64,000 bases of DNA from Brachypterus glaber (taxonomy: Eukaryota > Arthropoda > Insecta > Coleoptera > Kateretidae): the NCBI GenBank assembly GCA_958510825.1, contig OY294044.1, forward strand, positions 103,578,893-103,642,892, read 5' to 3'. Below, piece by piece: positions 41,849 through 52,309 of the stretch (within the stretch, counting starts at the first letter, position 1; every line of letters begins with the position of its first letter). A program made the translations under genes and the position numbers. A model generated the notes under the pieces. That model worked only from the letters and a program-made list of their open reading frames with translations, had not been told where the DNA came from and made no database searches.

Positions 41849-42639
41849 CTGCTCACAAACAAAAATGATGTAGAGTGAAGATATTTGGGTGAAATGGTGA
41901 AATGAAAAAATTGACTGGGATAAAGAGCTGTTTTAAACCATTCTTGGAACTTATTTATAGTAAAATGAATTTATTTTAAAAAGCGTTTTAAATCAAGTTA
42001 CACTATTCCGCACTAGCTAAATTATTTTTGTTTAATTATAGAGTAATTTCATTATCTTATTAACGTATATTCTAGGTATATACGTTTCCAAGATAATCAG
42101 ATTATTACAGAAATAGAAAAAAAACGTAATACAATTAAATATATAAATACTTAACCCTTTACTGCATGATTTTTTTTTAAATTTGTGACAAAAACCTACA
42201 AGAACAATATTTATAATCTGTACCCATAAAAATACTCAAATAATTATTTTTTGACCTTTTAACCTGTTATTTTTGATGTATGTTCTGTATTTCACTAAAT
42301 AGTGAATAATATTATATTTATGTAAAAGATAAAATTATTTTTTTTAAATAAGTTTTTTCTTGTATGCATTTTGTCCCACATATACTTTAAATGCATATTA
42401 AGTTATTTGTTTGACTTTTTATGCCTTTTACTTAAAAGTAATAAAGTTTTCTACGACCACATATGAAAACGATAAATTTCACACGATTTAGAGAATAAAA
42501 AAGTTTCATATTTTATACGCGTGCGAAAAAAATATCATAAAAGTGTGGAAAAGCAAAGCTATCACATTTTTTTGCAAAATATTTACCAATTTAATATTTT
42601 TCCTTTACATTTTTATGTATCTTTTTCACTTTTTACAAT

Positions 42640-42640
<1 letters not shown>
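41849..42640. repeat. Flanking DNA, first copy of a segmental repeat
   Basis: This stretch right of the hAT-like element is repeated almost identically at 43385-44180, for example GATATTTGGGTGAAATG and the segment around TTATTTTTTGACCTTTTAAC. No gene is seen within it. Confidence 0.8.
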
Positions 42641-42732
<92 letters not shown>

Positions 42733-42957
42733 CTTTATTTACCCAACAGTTTGCACCAATTCTAGGGCAAAAATACATATATACAATTATATATAAAAAT
42801 ATACAAAATAAATAATATATATGCATACATAAATACACAATTTTAACCTATTATTGTAGGTTGTTAGTGTATAAAAGTGAGTTTAGAGAACACGCGTTAA
42901 TATCAATGGATCTGTTTAACGAATTAAAGTTATTACATATTATATTTATTGGCGATC
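42640..42957 (-). mobile_element. LINE F, 3' end only, with a long AAT/ATT tail
   Basis: On the minus strand a short frame encodes NSLNRSIDINACSLNSLL and stops, like the protein ends of other LINEs here. It is followed by a 3' UTR ending GGTAAATAAAGATTATTATT and about 30 ATT units (42641-42732). The open frames made by this tail are artefacts. It lies exactly between the two copies of the segmental repeat. Confidence 0.65.
42641..42732. repeat. (AAT)n microsatellite
   Basis: About 30 perfect trinucleotide units. They form the tail of LINE F and may have expanded after insertion. Confidence 0.9.
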
Positions 42958-44185
42958 TAACCATAAAGGAGATGGGAAGCAAGGACTATTTAATATTTAA
43001 AGTAAGTAAAAAGGTACAAAATTAATTTTAATCATAACTTATAAACGTCACGTGACCCTTTATTGCGAATAAAAAACGATTGGCCAGAGAGATTTTTTTT
43101 TTAACTTGGCAAAAGTAATACCCAGCCAACATGCCACAATACTATATAATTAAATTTGGATTATTAAAGAGCCCAACTAAATCGTAATTTTCAGAATTGT
43201 TATTTTTTTATTTTCTTTTATTTAAATAAAACGTTACGGCATTTTCATAATATTTATATAATTTTCTTTGGCAATGTAGTAGTTTGGCAACATGTTAAAC
43301 ATTTTTATAAAATTAATATGAATTTGTTAACTTTTTTGTACCCGGCTATGCATTTTGACGTCACGACTCCCTAAAATCCGATCCCTACTGATCAAAAACA
43401 CAAAGGATGTAAAGTGTAGATATTTGGGTGAAATGACGAAATGAAAAAATTGACTGGGATAAAGAGCGGTCTTAAACCATTATTGGGACTTATAGTAAAA
43501 TGAATTTATTTTAAAAAGCGTTTTAAATCAAGTTACACTATTTCGCACTAGCTAAATTATTTTTGTTTAATTATAGAGTAATTTCATTATCTTATTAACG
43601 TATATTCTAGGTATATACGTTTCCAAGATAATCAGATTATTACAGAAATAGAAAAAAAAACGTAATACAATTAAATATATAAATACTTAACCCTTTACTG
43701 CATGATTTTTTTTTAATTTGTGACAAAAACCTACAAGAACAATATTTATAATCTGTACCCATAAAAATACTCAAATAATTATTTTTTGACCTTTTAACCT
43801 GTTATTTTTGATGTATGTTCTGTATTTCACTAAATAGTGAATAATATTATATTTATGTAAAAGATAAAATTATTTTTTTTAAATAAGTTTTTTCTTGTAT
43901 GCATTTTGTCCCACATATACTTTAAATGCATATTAAGTTATTTGTTTGACTTTTTATGCCTTTTACTTAAAAGTAATAAAGTTTTCCACAACCACATATG
44001 AAAACGATAAATTTCACACGATTTAGAGAATAAAAAAGTTTCATATTTTATACGCGTGCGAAAAAAATATCATAAACGTGTGGAAAAGCAAAGCTATCAC
44101 ATTTTTTTGCAAAATATTTACCAATTTATTATTTTTTCTTTACACTTTTATGTATCTTTTTCACTTTTTACAATTACAATACAGT
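42958..44185. repeat. Second copy of the segmental repeat (3' part of the hAT-like element plus flank)
   Basis: 42959-43384 matches 40363-40544 joined directly to 41611-41848. 43385-44180 matches 41849-42635. Differences are scattered single bases and small indels. It lacks the nested element and the left part of the hAT-like element. No gene is recognised in the flank portion. Confidence 0.85.
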
Positions 44186-44559
44186 TACATTACAGTTACA
44201 ATATTTCTGAATCATAAATCTTTTTTATTTTAGTGAGATAACAACAATTTATATAAACAAAACCTAACTAATTTTAACTACCAAAATCTAATCAAACAAA
44301 CGAAATGCATCAAGGTAAACTTGAACTGATTTATCAAGGATGACGCATTTAAATTCAGAAATTGAAGCAAAACTGCAGCTAAATTATTTATTTTTCTGTG
44401 AAGTACTGTTTTTTAATAGTTCACGGGTAGCCTTAAACAAAGTCAAATGGAAAGTTAAACCCCGGATTTTTTGATTTTAGGTTGTTTTTGAGACATTGCC
44501 AAACAGTTTTTGACAAAAATTGAAATCGCTCAAGAAGCCGTTTTTAAATAAAGTCATTC
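44186..44559. other. Nothing recognised
   Basis: AT-rich DNA between the segmental repeat and the Penelope-like 3' UTR. The frame at 44477-44683 on the minus strand is not related to a known family and partly overlaps the Penelope-like 3' UTR. Confidence 0.35.
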
Positions 44560-44652
44560 TTCTTCTTATTTTAGATTTTAAGCTTTCACGGCCATTAAGA
44601 TATAAAGAACTTTCACTTTCGGGTTTAGACCGTATTAATGGATTTTCACTTT

Positions 44653-44690
44653 CCGACGTTTCGTCTCTTACTACTAGAGACATCTTCAGG
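44653..44690 (-). ncRNA. Hammerhead-ribozyme-like motif of a Penelope-like element
   Basis: The minus strand reads CCTGAAGATGTCTC, the loop TAGTAGTAA, then GAGACGAAACGTCGG. It has the CUGANGA box, a 5-bp stem II (GUCUC with GAGAC), the GAAA box, an ACGU palindrome able to form a minimal stem III, a GUC cleavage triplet, and CC/GG starting stem I. An extra U lies between the CUGAAGA box and stem II. Hammerhead motifs of this type are established for Penelope-like elements. Self-cleavage of this copy is unproven. Confidence 0.7.
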
Positions 44691-44732
44691 GATTAATCTG
44701 AAACTAAGTTTCGAATCAACTTGTGTCACTAT

Positions 44733-45061
44733 TTATGACGAGTTGTGGTTATTCACCCGTGACGAGGTTTTTCCTATCAAAGACTTCCATATTGCAGGTA
44801 AGTGGTAACCAGTGTCCCGATTGATATTGTTAGGATGCTTGATGATTTCTATCGATTCCCGTATCTTCCTTGGCATTTTTCTGTTTTCTGTTAATATTTG
44901 TTTTGTTTCAGACAAATTGATTTTATGACCTGTTTCATGTACATGTTCGGCTACTGCCGATAAGGAAATTTGTTTCTTTCTTATATTGCGCTCATGCTCT
45001 TGAAGTCTTGTAGAAATTTTTCTCTTAGTTTCTCCTATGTAAACCGTACCACAGGAGCAGC
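44733..45061 (-). CDS. Penelope-like GIY-YIG endonuclease fragment
   Basis: An uninterrupted frame of about 109 codons starts inside the domain (CSCGTVYIGETKRKISTRLQ). It continues through EHVHETGHKI and ends VNNHNSS at a TAA at 44733. The YIG of the signature, the following ET and basic Arg residues, and the His-containing segment are typical of the endonuclease at the C-terminus of Penelope-like proteins, which nicks target DNA to prime reverse transcription. The first half of the motif (GVY) is cut off by the junction at 45062 but is present in the plus-strand copy. The reverse transcriptase is absent. Confidence 0.85.
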
Positions 45062-45062
45062 C

Positions 45063-45492
45063 CTATGATTCATGATTTCAGACAAGAATTCCCTAGACAC
45101 AGAACTCCTTAAACTAACCAAAGCCTTGACCATGAACGGTTATACCAAAAAAGACATTAATAAGACCATATACAAATACAGAAATCCCAGACCCAAACAA
45201 CAGGACAATAGTGACAATGACAGACAGACACAAGTTATACTTCCCTATGTAAGCGGTATCACGGATAAAATAGGTAAACTTTTGAAGAAGTCAAATATTA
45301 AGCCTATATTTCGGTCCAACCAAAAATTTGGTCAATGTTTGACTTCAACAAAAGACAAAATACCCCTGAGTTCAGAAGGCGTATATAAAATACCCTGCTC
45401 CTGTGGTACGGTTTACATAGGTGAAACTAAGAGAAAAATTTCTACAAGACTTCAAGAGCATGAGCGCAATATAAGAAAGAAACAAATTTCCT
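45063..45492 (+). mobile_element. Penelope-like element, internal fragment, plus strand
   Basis: It encodes the end of the Penelope reverse transcriptase and the start of the endonuclease, in the opposite orientation to 44560-45062. Segment 45393-45494 is an almost exact inverted copy of 44963-45061. It breaks off at about 45493 and passes into a LINE. Confidence 0.8.
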
Positions 45493-45932
45493 TATTAAAG
45501 TTTGGAATACTGTTTTGGGGAAGTTCTGATATTAAAAGCCTGTTCACTATTCAGAAACAAGTAATTAGAATTATGTTAAATTTGCCTGCACGAGAATCAT
45601 GTCGGGGTAAATTCAAAGAAAATAATTTCTTAACACTGGTGGGGTTATATATTCTCGAATGTTTGATTTTTAACTTTAAGTTTAAAGACAAATTTTTAAA
45701 TCATGAAAAGAGTCATAAATACCCCACCCGTAACTTTAAAGATTATAATTTTCCAAGACACCGTTTATGTTTATCGGAAAAAGACCCCTCGTATATGAGC
45801 ATGAAATTTTTTAACACCTTACCAGTAAACATTAAAAGTATTTATAACTTAAGAGCATTTAAAAGACAAGTTTTTAATTATATTTTGAATGTTGAGCCTT
45901 ATAGTATTGAAGAATTTTTAAATATAAATTAA
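45072..45932 (+). CDS. Chimeric open frame: Penelope RT end and GIY-YIG, fused to a LINE RT tail
   Basis: An uninterrupted 286-codon frame. Residues 1-105 are the C-terminal part of a Penelope-like reverse transcriptase (LTKALTMNGYTKKDI, then VILPYVSGITDKIGKLLKK). Residues about 106-140 are the GIY-YIG start (GVYKIPCSCG, VYIGETKRK). From about residue 142 (LLKFGILFWGSSD) the product is the tail of a Jockey/CR1-type LINE reverse transcriptase: IQKQVIRIMLNLPARESCRG, YPTR, FFNTLPVNIKS, ending YSIEEFLNIN. The fusion arises at an insertion junction near 45493. It keeps frame, probably by chance. Neither half has a complete catalytic domain, so activity is not expected; expression is unknown. Confidence 0.8.
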   Translation: MISDKNSLDTELLKLTKALTMNGYTKKDINKTIYKYRNPRPKQQDNSDNDRQTQVILPYVSGITDKIGKLLKKSNIKPIFRSNQKFGQCLTSTKDKIPLSSEGVYKIPCSCGTVYIGETKRKISTRLQEHERNIRKKQISLLKFGILFWGSSDIKSLFTIQKQVIRIMLNLPARESCRGKFKENNFLTLVGLYILECLIFNFKFKDKFLNHEKSHKYPTRNFKDYNFPRHRLCLSEKDPSYMSMKFFNTLPVNIKSIYNLRAFKRQVFNYILNVEPYSIEEFLNIN

Positions 45933-46095
45933 TTTAATAATATTTATTGAATTTTAATGTTATGTAGATAATAATTATTTTAATTTGTTTTCTTTTAAGA
46001 ATTTTGTTCAAATATTTGTTTATATGTACTTTTTGACTTGTTTTAACCCATTTACCTTGTTTAAAATAAATTTTATTATTATTATTATTAAGTCA
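45493..46095 (+). mobile_element. LINE G, strongly 5'-truncated
   Basis: It comprises the RT C-terminal tail (coding to 45932), a 3' UTR of about 130 bp, AAATAAATTTTATTATTATT, and an ATT-repeat tail to about 46090. It is the same family as LINEs A, I and J by its protein end. No clear target duplication was found. Confidence 0.75.
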
Positions 46096-46899
46096 CTTTC
46101 TGTACACGTTATATAATAAACTATTTGCGCACGCGCGATACTATAGCGCTATGATATAATGAAATATTTATATTTAATGAAGAAGCCGAAATTTTTTTTT
46201 TCTGTACGGGTAATTTATGACACTGTATGTGGTAAAGGGTTAATAGTCTTACTTATATTTGGATAAAATATCTTAACGTAAATATTAATAAATTGTGACA
46301 TGCTTATCTTGGCAGTTTAAGGACAATCACAAAAGTTAAAATTATTAGATTTGTTGCACCAAAAAATTTGAAGTAAAATAAATACATAAAAGTTATATTT
46401 TTTTATTTAATAAAATATAACTTAAAATATATTGCAAAATTGAATAGCTTTTATAAAATTTAAAACTTTTAAAAACACTCCAACCTGGACCGCCCCCCCC
46501 CCCCTGTAATGAGTACAGGGGGCATTGGCCATTCTACACGTGTTGCAGACTATACTTTTTATACTGAAGTTTTATAGGTTCATATTTTTATATAAATTAT
46601 ATAATAACCAAAAAATTTAATAAAAACAATAACTGACATCCAATAATTTATTATTTTATAGTAAAGTATGTATTATTTGGTTGATCTACTTACATTCTTG
46701 ATAGAGTTAGTTTCAATTGTTTAAACACAGGTAAACATTTAATAAATAAAATTTATATGAAAACTTTATTATTATTATTATTTTTAATTTTAATTACATT
46801 AATATATATATATATATATATGTATATTTTATAAACTTACTGAATATTTGACCAATAAAGTGTTGTTGGTTAAATTTTTAATTTTAATTCTAATTTATT
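46096..46899. other. AT-rich stretch with microsatellites
   Basis: It has a C-run at 46492-46503, ATT repeats at 46768-46780 and a TA repeat at 46800-46821. GACCAATAAAGTGTTG at 46850-46866 resembles the polyadenylation region of LINEs but has no coding part attached. Confidence 0.4.
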
Positions 46900-48640
46900 T
46901 TTTTTTATTTTTATTTATTTATTTATTATTAACGGATATCCTTTTTTACAAACATTTAAGTACAATAGAATAAAACATGTTATATGGAAACTAGAATATT
47001 TAACTGGACACTTATAATTAATATAATAATTTTTAACGTATAATTAATATAATACTCTTTTAATGTTATTTTTGAATTTATTTAAACTTAAATAAAAAAT
47101 ATCACAGTCATAGATTGCGTTTATTAAATTGGTCATTCTACATAAAGGAGAGTGCATTCCATAGTTTGTTCGGTGAAATGGAACAAAAAATAAATTATTA
47201 AACCTTAAGTTTGCTAATGGAACACAGATAGAAAATTGTGAAAGAATTGGTGGACATTTTATTATGAAGTGAAAAACTTTGTAAATAAACATAATATCGT
47301 AGTATGAACGACGTTTCTCCAATAAAGGTAAGGTAAAATAAGTTAACAACTCGTTAATGTTGCTATTTGCATAGTCAATGTTATTTTTGAAACACAGTAA
47401 TCTAATAAATTATATATAATAATAATAAACTAGTGTATAAAACAATTAGACATCGTGTATCAGTAAACGTAGTAGTATATCGTTTAATAAACCCTAAATT
47501 TTTATTTGCCTTAGTAACTATCTTGTCAATATGATCAGTAAAATTTAATTTGGTATCAAGGTGAACACCTAAATCTTTAAAAACTTCAACTCTATCGATT
47601 GGGACATTATCTATACAATATACACCGTAAGTGGGCATTAATTTCCTAGTGAAGGTCATTGATTTACATTTTGAAATGTTTAAACATAACCCATTTGACT
47701 TACACCAGTTATTAAACAGAGTAAGATCGTTTTGAAGATGAATCTTATCAGCAAGACATTTAATAACCTTGAAAAGTTTGCAATCATCGGCAAATAAAAG
47801 GAATAAGACAGTTAAGATTTTTTTGACATCATTTATAAACAACAAGAACAGTATTGGACCCAAATGGGTACCCTGGCCAACACCTGAGAGAACATCGAAC
47901 ACGTCTGAGATAAAGCCATTTAAATATACAAACTGTTTACGTCCATTTAACATAGAGCTTAAACATGATAAGAGTGGACCATTAATATGGTAAAATTTTT
48001 CTAGTTTCAATAGAAGCAGCGGTACTGGTACTCTATCAAAGGCCTTCTGCAAGTCGGTGAAAATACATTCAACAACGTGTCCCTCCTCTAGGGATGTTGT
48101 TATTAAATTAGTAAATAAAAATAAGTTGGTTTCAGTAGACTTACCCGATATGAATCCATGTTGTTCGTCAATAATTGTATGTTTGACATGCTGCATTACT
48201 TGATTTGAAACAATAAAATCGAACATTTTAGCAAAATTCGAATTAATACATATTGGGCGGTAATTACTGATATTCGACTTACTGTTTGATTTGTAAATTG
48301 GAATGACTTTCGAGGTTTTCCATGCTATAGGATAATCACCATTGTTCAAACATTTTCTGAAAATAATTAACAATGGCTCAACCAAAGAAAGGCATTTCTT
48401 AATAAAGGTCCCAGGTATACCATCGGGTCCACTAGTGTTGTTGCTGTTTAATCTAGAGATGGCTACATGTATGTCATTTTCGAATAAATCAAAGAAAGAA
48501 AAATTATTTAATGTGGAATCATAGCTAGAATCTAAGGTATTCAAATTTGAGTCTTGATAAGTACTTTTGAAAAAAGAAGCGAAAGCATTACATATATTTT
48601 GACCGCCTGAATAGGGATTTCCTTGAAAGTTTATATTCTT
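46900..48640 (-). pseudogene. LINE H, RT pseudogene with nearly complete palm
   Basis: The minus-strand frame, from about 48640, starts in the endonuclease-RT linker (NPYSGGQNICNAFASFF). It contains SNNTSGPDGIPGTFIKKC (fingers), ISNYRPICINSNFAK, DEQHGFISGKST, CIFTDLQKAFDRVP (first Asp), SGVGQGTHLGPILF, the FADDCKLFK box, and FKDLGVHLDTKLNF. It stops at 47402. The tail resumes in another frame from about 47395 (RLLCFKNNIDYA) to a stop at 47044, but about 50 residues of thumb are deleted between them. An ATAA-rich 3' tail lies at about 46905-46930. GQG in place of the usual PQG may impair it. The family is close to LINE C. Confidence 0.85.
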
Positions 48641-49805
48641 AGTGTTAATTTGAAAAATAAGTTAAATTTCCTAAAAAACAGTAAAAAATTCGGTTTTAAT
48701 TATATGAAAATTACTTTCCAATTTTACTCAAAGTTTTCACAGTGTAGTTGTAATTATAAAGTTTTCTTTCTCTTTGATGCTGTTGAAAGGTTATCGGACT
48801 GCAACTTTCCAACCCTTAACTCTTGTTACCTTAAGTTTTCAACTATAGTACCCCAGTTTCTATCCCGCTATCGCGCGCTCTGTTTAATGAATGATTAAAC
48901 TTCAATCATTTAAAGTTTAAATTACTAAGCTTACTTCCAAATCCTGGCTGTTTTCGCGTTTATCTTTTAGATCAAATTAGTTATAGGCAGGTACAGGTTT
49001 ATTCTTTTAAATTGTAAACAATTTTTAAAGAATTCCTTTAACTATATATAGTATGTATTTCCAAATATGCTATATATTTTTTATATTTGGCGCTAAAAAT
49101 TTCACGAATTACGATTTATATTGAAGCATTAGTTGTTTTTATATTGCATTACATGTCAACATAACCAATCAAAACTTTTATATTCGTTGCCTTATATATC
49201 AATTATTTTGTATGAACCAAACCAATAAATACTTCTCATTTCACATAATTAGTACAATTTTTCATCAGAATTTGTGTAAGTTTGTAGGTTTTTATAATCA
49301 AAAGCATAGATAAGATAATTTATTGCGTTCAAAAACAATGAAAATAGGTAAAACAATTTGGTAGGTCTACCTAATGATTTTCTGGGTTCACTTAACACTC
49401 ATGTTTTAGATCTTTCGGACTTAATTTAATAACTAAAGCTAACTAACTAATAACTAACTAACTTAACTAACTAATAACTAAAGCTATGAAAACACTTGAG
49501 TTTTTAATGTACCACCCCCAAATGAGGACATTCCAATATTATGTTGTAGTCAAACTAATTTGTATTTCATAAACTGAGAAGTTACGTCTCTGGATACCTA
49601 AAATCACTTAGTTTTACACAGTATTTTATATTTATAATTTGTTTTGTTTGTTTGGTTTTTGATACGAAAAAAAAAAGAGTTGAACATTCTTCTTCTTCTT
49701 CTTGAGCTTTCACTACAAACACTTGTGTATAGAAACTATTCACGCACAAAAAAAAAATTCTTATAAAATCGCTTTTGTTCTGGCACGTCAACGTTTTTAC
49801 GATTG
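48641..49805. other. AT-rich, no gene; ACTA-type simple repeat
   Basis: 49430-49490 is built of CTAACTAACTAATAACTAA-like units. An open frame at 48623-48898 shows no domain. Nothing else is recognised. Confidence 0.4.
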
Positions 49806-49808
49806 GGT

Positions 49809-50238
49809 AAATTGGACCTTGCCAATGGAGATTTCTACCGTTAGATTAGTCAGGGACAAAAGTTCTACCCAAAAAGGATAGAAGACATACATACACTCCC
49901 ACTTCCACCCAACCAAACAAATTCTGCATTTGTTCTTTGTTGAACAAATACAATATTTACTTGGCCGGGCGAAAAGTGTTTTATTAAAGAAATTACTGGC
50001 GCCATCTAAATTTTAGTAGAATTATCTTATTCTACAGATTCACATTAGCTATGTTCGTTCGTGCCGCTCACTGCTATACTTTCCGGCCAACCAAATAAAT
50101 ACTGTATTTGTTGTATGAAAAACAAATACAGTATTTATTTGGTTGGCTGGAAAGTGTAGCACAAATGAGATAGAGATAGGGTAGACGTCTTTTGTTTCAT
50201 AATTCTAGTTGTAGAGAGCTCCATTGGCTTACGACGCT
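49809..50238. repeat. Foldback element with a strong central hairpin
   Basis: GCCAATGGAGATTTCTACC (49814) and GTAGAGAGCTCCATTGGC (50211-50228) are inverted. The hairpin at 50082-50155 pairs CCAACCAAATAAATACTGTA with TACAGTATTTATTTGGTTGG almost perfectly. A diverged version of the same hairpin is at 49908-49970. Confidence 0.65.
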
Positions 50239-50264
50239 AGCGCTTCTTGCGTTGCTTTAGTAAC

Positions 50265-50947
50265 TTTGCGTGGAGGTCATTAAGGAGAAAAGTACTTATG
50301 TTTCAGAATCGGTCCAGATCACGGTGGGAATACCACAGGGAAGTATTATTGGGCCACTAATATTTCTAATATATGTAAACGACCTGATATCATCAGTGGA
50401 ATTTGGCACACTAGTAAACTTTGCTGATGACACTAATTTCATTACAAAAGCAAATAATATAAAAGATATAATGTTTAAGTTTGAAACAAGTATTAAAAAA
50501 ATTCTTCAGTGGTTCACTAAGAATAAATTAATACTCAATAAGGAAAAAACAAACATAATTTTCTTCAAAAATCAGCATTCAAACTTAAACACCCCAAACC
50601 ATGTGAAACTTGATGATATCAGTATAAAAACAACGAATAACACAAAATTCCTTGGTTTATTCTTGGATGAAAATTTAAGTTGGAATATCCATATGGAAGC
50701 ACTAGTCAAAAAACTTAACACTGTCTTGTATTCCCTTCGTGTTCTTAAACCTTACGTAAACTTTGAAACCTTAAGGGCAGTTTATCATTCGAATTTCCAT
50801 TCCATTCTCAAGTATGGGATTATTTTCTGGGGCCAAGCAACAAATGTGCGGAATTGTTCGCTATACAAAAGCGTACTCTAAGATTAATATTGGGATTAAG
50901 ATATAATGAGTCATGCAGGGGGCACAATAATATTCTAACGCTAACAG

Positions 50948-50988
<41 letters not shown>

Positions 50989-51243
50989 CTTTTAACCTTT
51001 ATCTTTAAAAACAAGCAACTTTTTAATGACATGTTACCAGTTAGTAAAAGGAGTATAAACTACAACCTCCCACGACATAGGTTAAAACAGTATGAAAAAG
51101 GCTGCTATTATTCATGTTTGTCTTTTTTTAATAAACTTCCAAACTCTATAAAAAGTACGGGTAATTTAAATTCATTTAAAAACTGTTTGTTTGTATTCCT
51201 GGTTCAATTAGAACCATACTCATTGTCTGTATTCGTACTATGA
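50265..51243 (+). pseudogene. LINE I reverse transcriptase, palm to C-terminus
   Basis: The first frame, to 50881, has VGIPQGSIIGPLIFLIYVND (RT motif 4), NFADDTNFI (catalytic Asp pair) and TKFLGLFLDENLSW, reaching YGIIFWGQAT. A one-base frameshift near 50855 moves the rest into the next frame: FAIQKRTLRLILGLRYNESC, then an unusual run of alternating Tyr and Ile encoded by a TA microsatellite (50951-50985), then ELLTFIFKNKQLF and the tail to the stop at 51243. Relatives have a short YIYE at the Tyr/Ile site. Fingers and endonuclease are missing. It is inactive. Confidence 0.85.
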
Positions 51244-51289
51244 TGTTTATTTATTTATTTATTTATTTATTATATACCTTATTGTAATA

Positions 51290-52071
51290 TTCCCAGGTAG
51301 CAAAATAACATGACATTCACGTCAAAGTCACGTTAATATGTGACATGTGATGTTAAGATTGTAGTCTCATTTAACAAGAATGTAGCATGGTGGGGATGTC
51401 CTAAGTCCGCCCCTGATAACATCACACAATGACATCCCGAAAATAACGTGTTTGTGACATCATAAATCCACATTCCTGTTATATCTAATATCTTATGGAT
51501 GCCGTTACTGGTACTTTAATATTTAAATAATATTCTAGGATATTAGCTTTTTCTAAATTAAAACCATTAAAAACGCTATAACCCTATAAAAAATCGGATT
51601 TAAAATCAATCAGTAATTGAAACAATCACAGATTGAAACAGATAGATTCTAAATACGAAATTGTAGATTAAGCGGAGAATATATTCCTTTAATCCGTGTC
51701 CGTGGTCTTGAGAAGCCCGGCAGAGCCCCCTATCCATTGGAAATCGTATAATGTGTATACAATTTCCTTATAATAATTTACTCTATCAACATCATCTTAT
51801 ATCGATTTTTTTTGCTTCGAACGTCGGTGAGAAGCAAAATAACATGACATTCACGTGAAAGCCACGTTAATATGTGACATGCGATATATTCACAGCGTTG
51901 CTAAATATTTGTTATTAAATAACATGGTTGTCAAGTCACACGTGTTACGTTGCAAATGTGATGTTAAATACATGTTATTTTTCAATATTATGTGATGTTA
52001 TGATTTAGTTTAAAAAGACACCCAAAAGTGATGTTAATTTCTTGTAATATAACATCCCTTGCTACCTGGGT
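51290..52071. mobile_element. MITE with CCCAGGTAGCAA ends
   Basis: CCCAGGTAGCAAAATAACAT at 51290 and TTGCTACCTGGG to 52071 are inverted. An internal direct repeat of the left 60 bp (GCAAAATAACATGACATTCA) starts at about 51834. Many TGTGACAT/ATGTTAA words occur. It is noncoding and lies inside the 3' UTR of LINE I. Confidence 0.75.
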
Positions 52072-52309
52072 TTGTTCAATTACCGTTTGTGACTAGTTTT
52101 CGTGTTTAAGATGGTTTATTTCTTTTTGTACAACGGATATTCTGTGTTACCTATGAAAATAAAGGCATTATTTATTTATTATTTATTTAAACATTGTTTA
52201 CAAGCGAAAAATATTAAAAAATATATAGTTTTATTGAAAATACTATACCTAGGTACAACTAATTTGATTTAAAAGATTAACGCGAAAACACTCAGGATTT
52301 GGATTTTAT

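Larger units (their letters stand above)
44560..45062 (-). mobile_element. Penelope-like element, 3' fragment, minus strand
   Basis: It holds the GIY-YIG endonuclease segment (separate entry), a stop, and a 3' UTR with a hammerhead-like motif at 44653-44690. The 5' end is cut at 45062, where it meets a plus-strand fragment of the same element. The 3' limit near 44560 is approximate. Confidence 0.8.
50262..52190 (+). mobile_element. LINE I, 5'-truncated, with a MITE in its 3' UTR
   Basis: The coding part is at 50265-51243. The 3' UTR begins after 51243, is broken by the MITE at 51290-52071, and resumes with TTTGTTCAATTACCG. It ends AAATAAAGGCATTATTTATT near 52160-52190. Confidence 0.7.

Noticed and set aside
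42521..42838. Open frames of poly-Ile and poly-Tyr on the two strands
   Set aside because: They only read the AAT/ATT microsatellite that forms the tail of LINE F.
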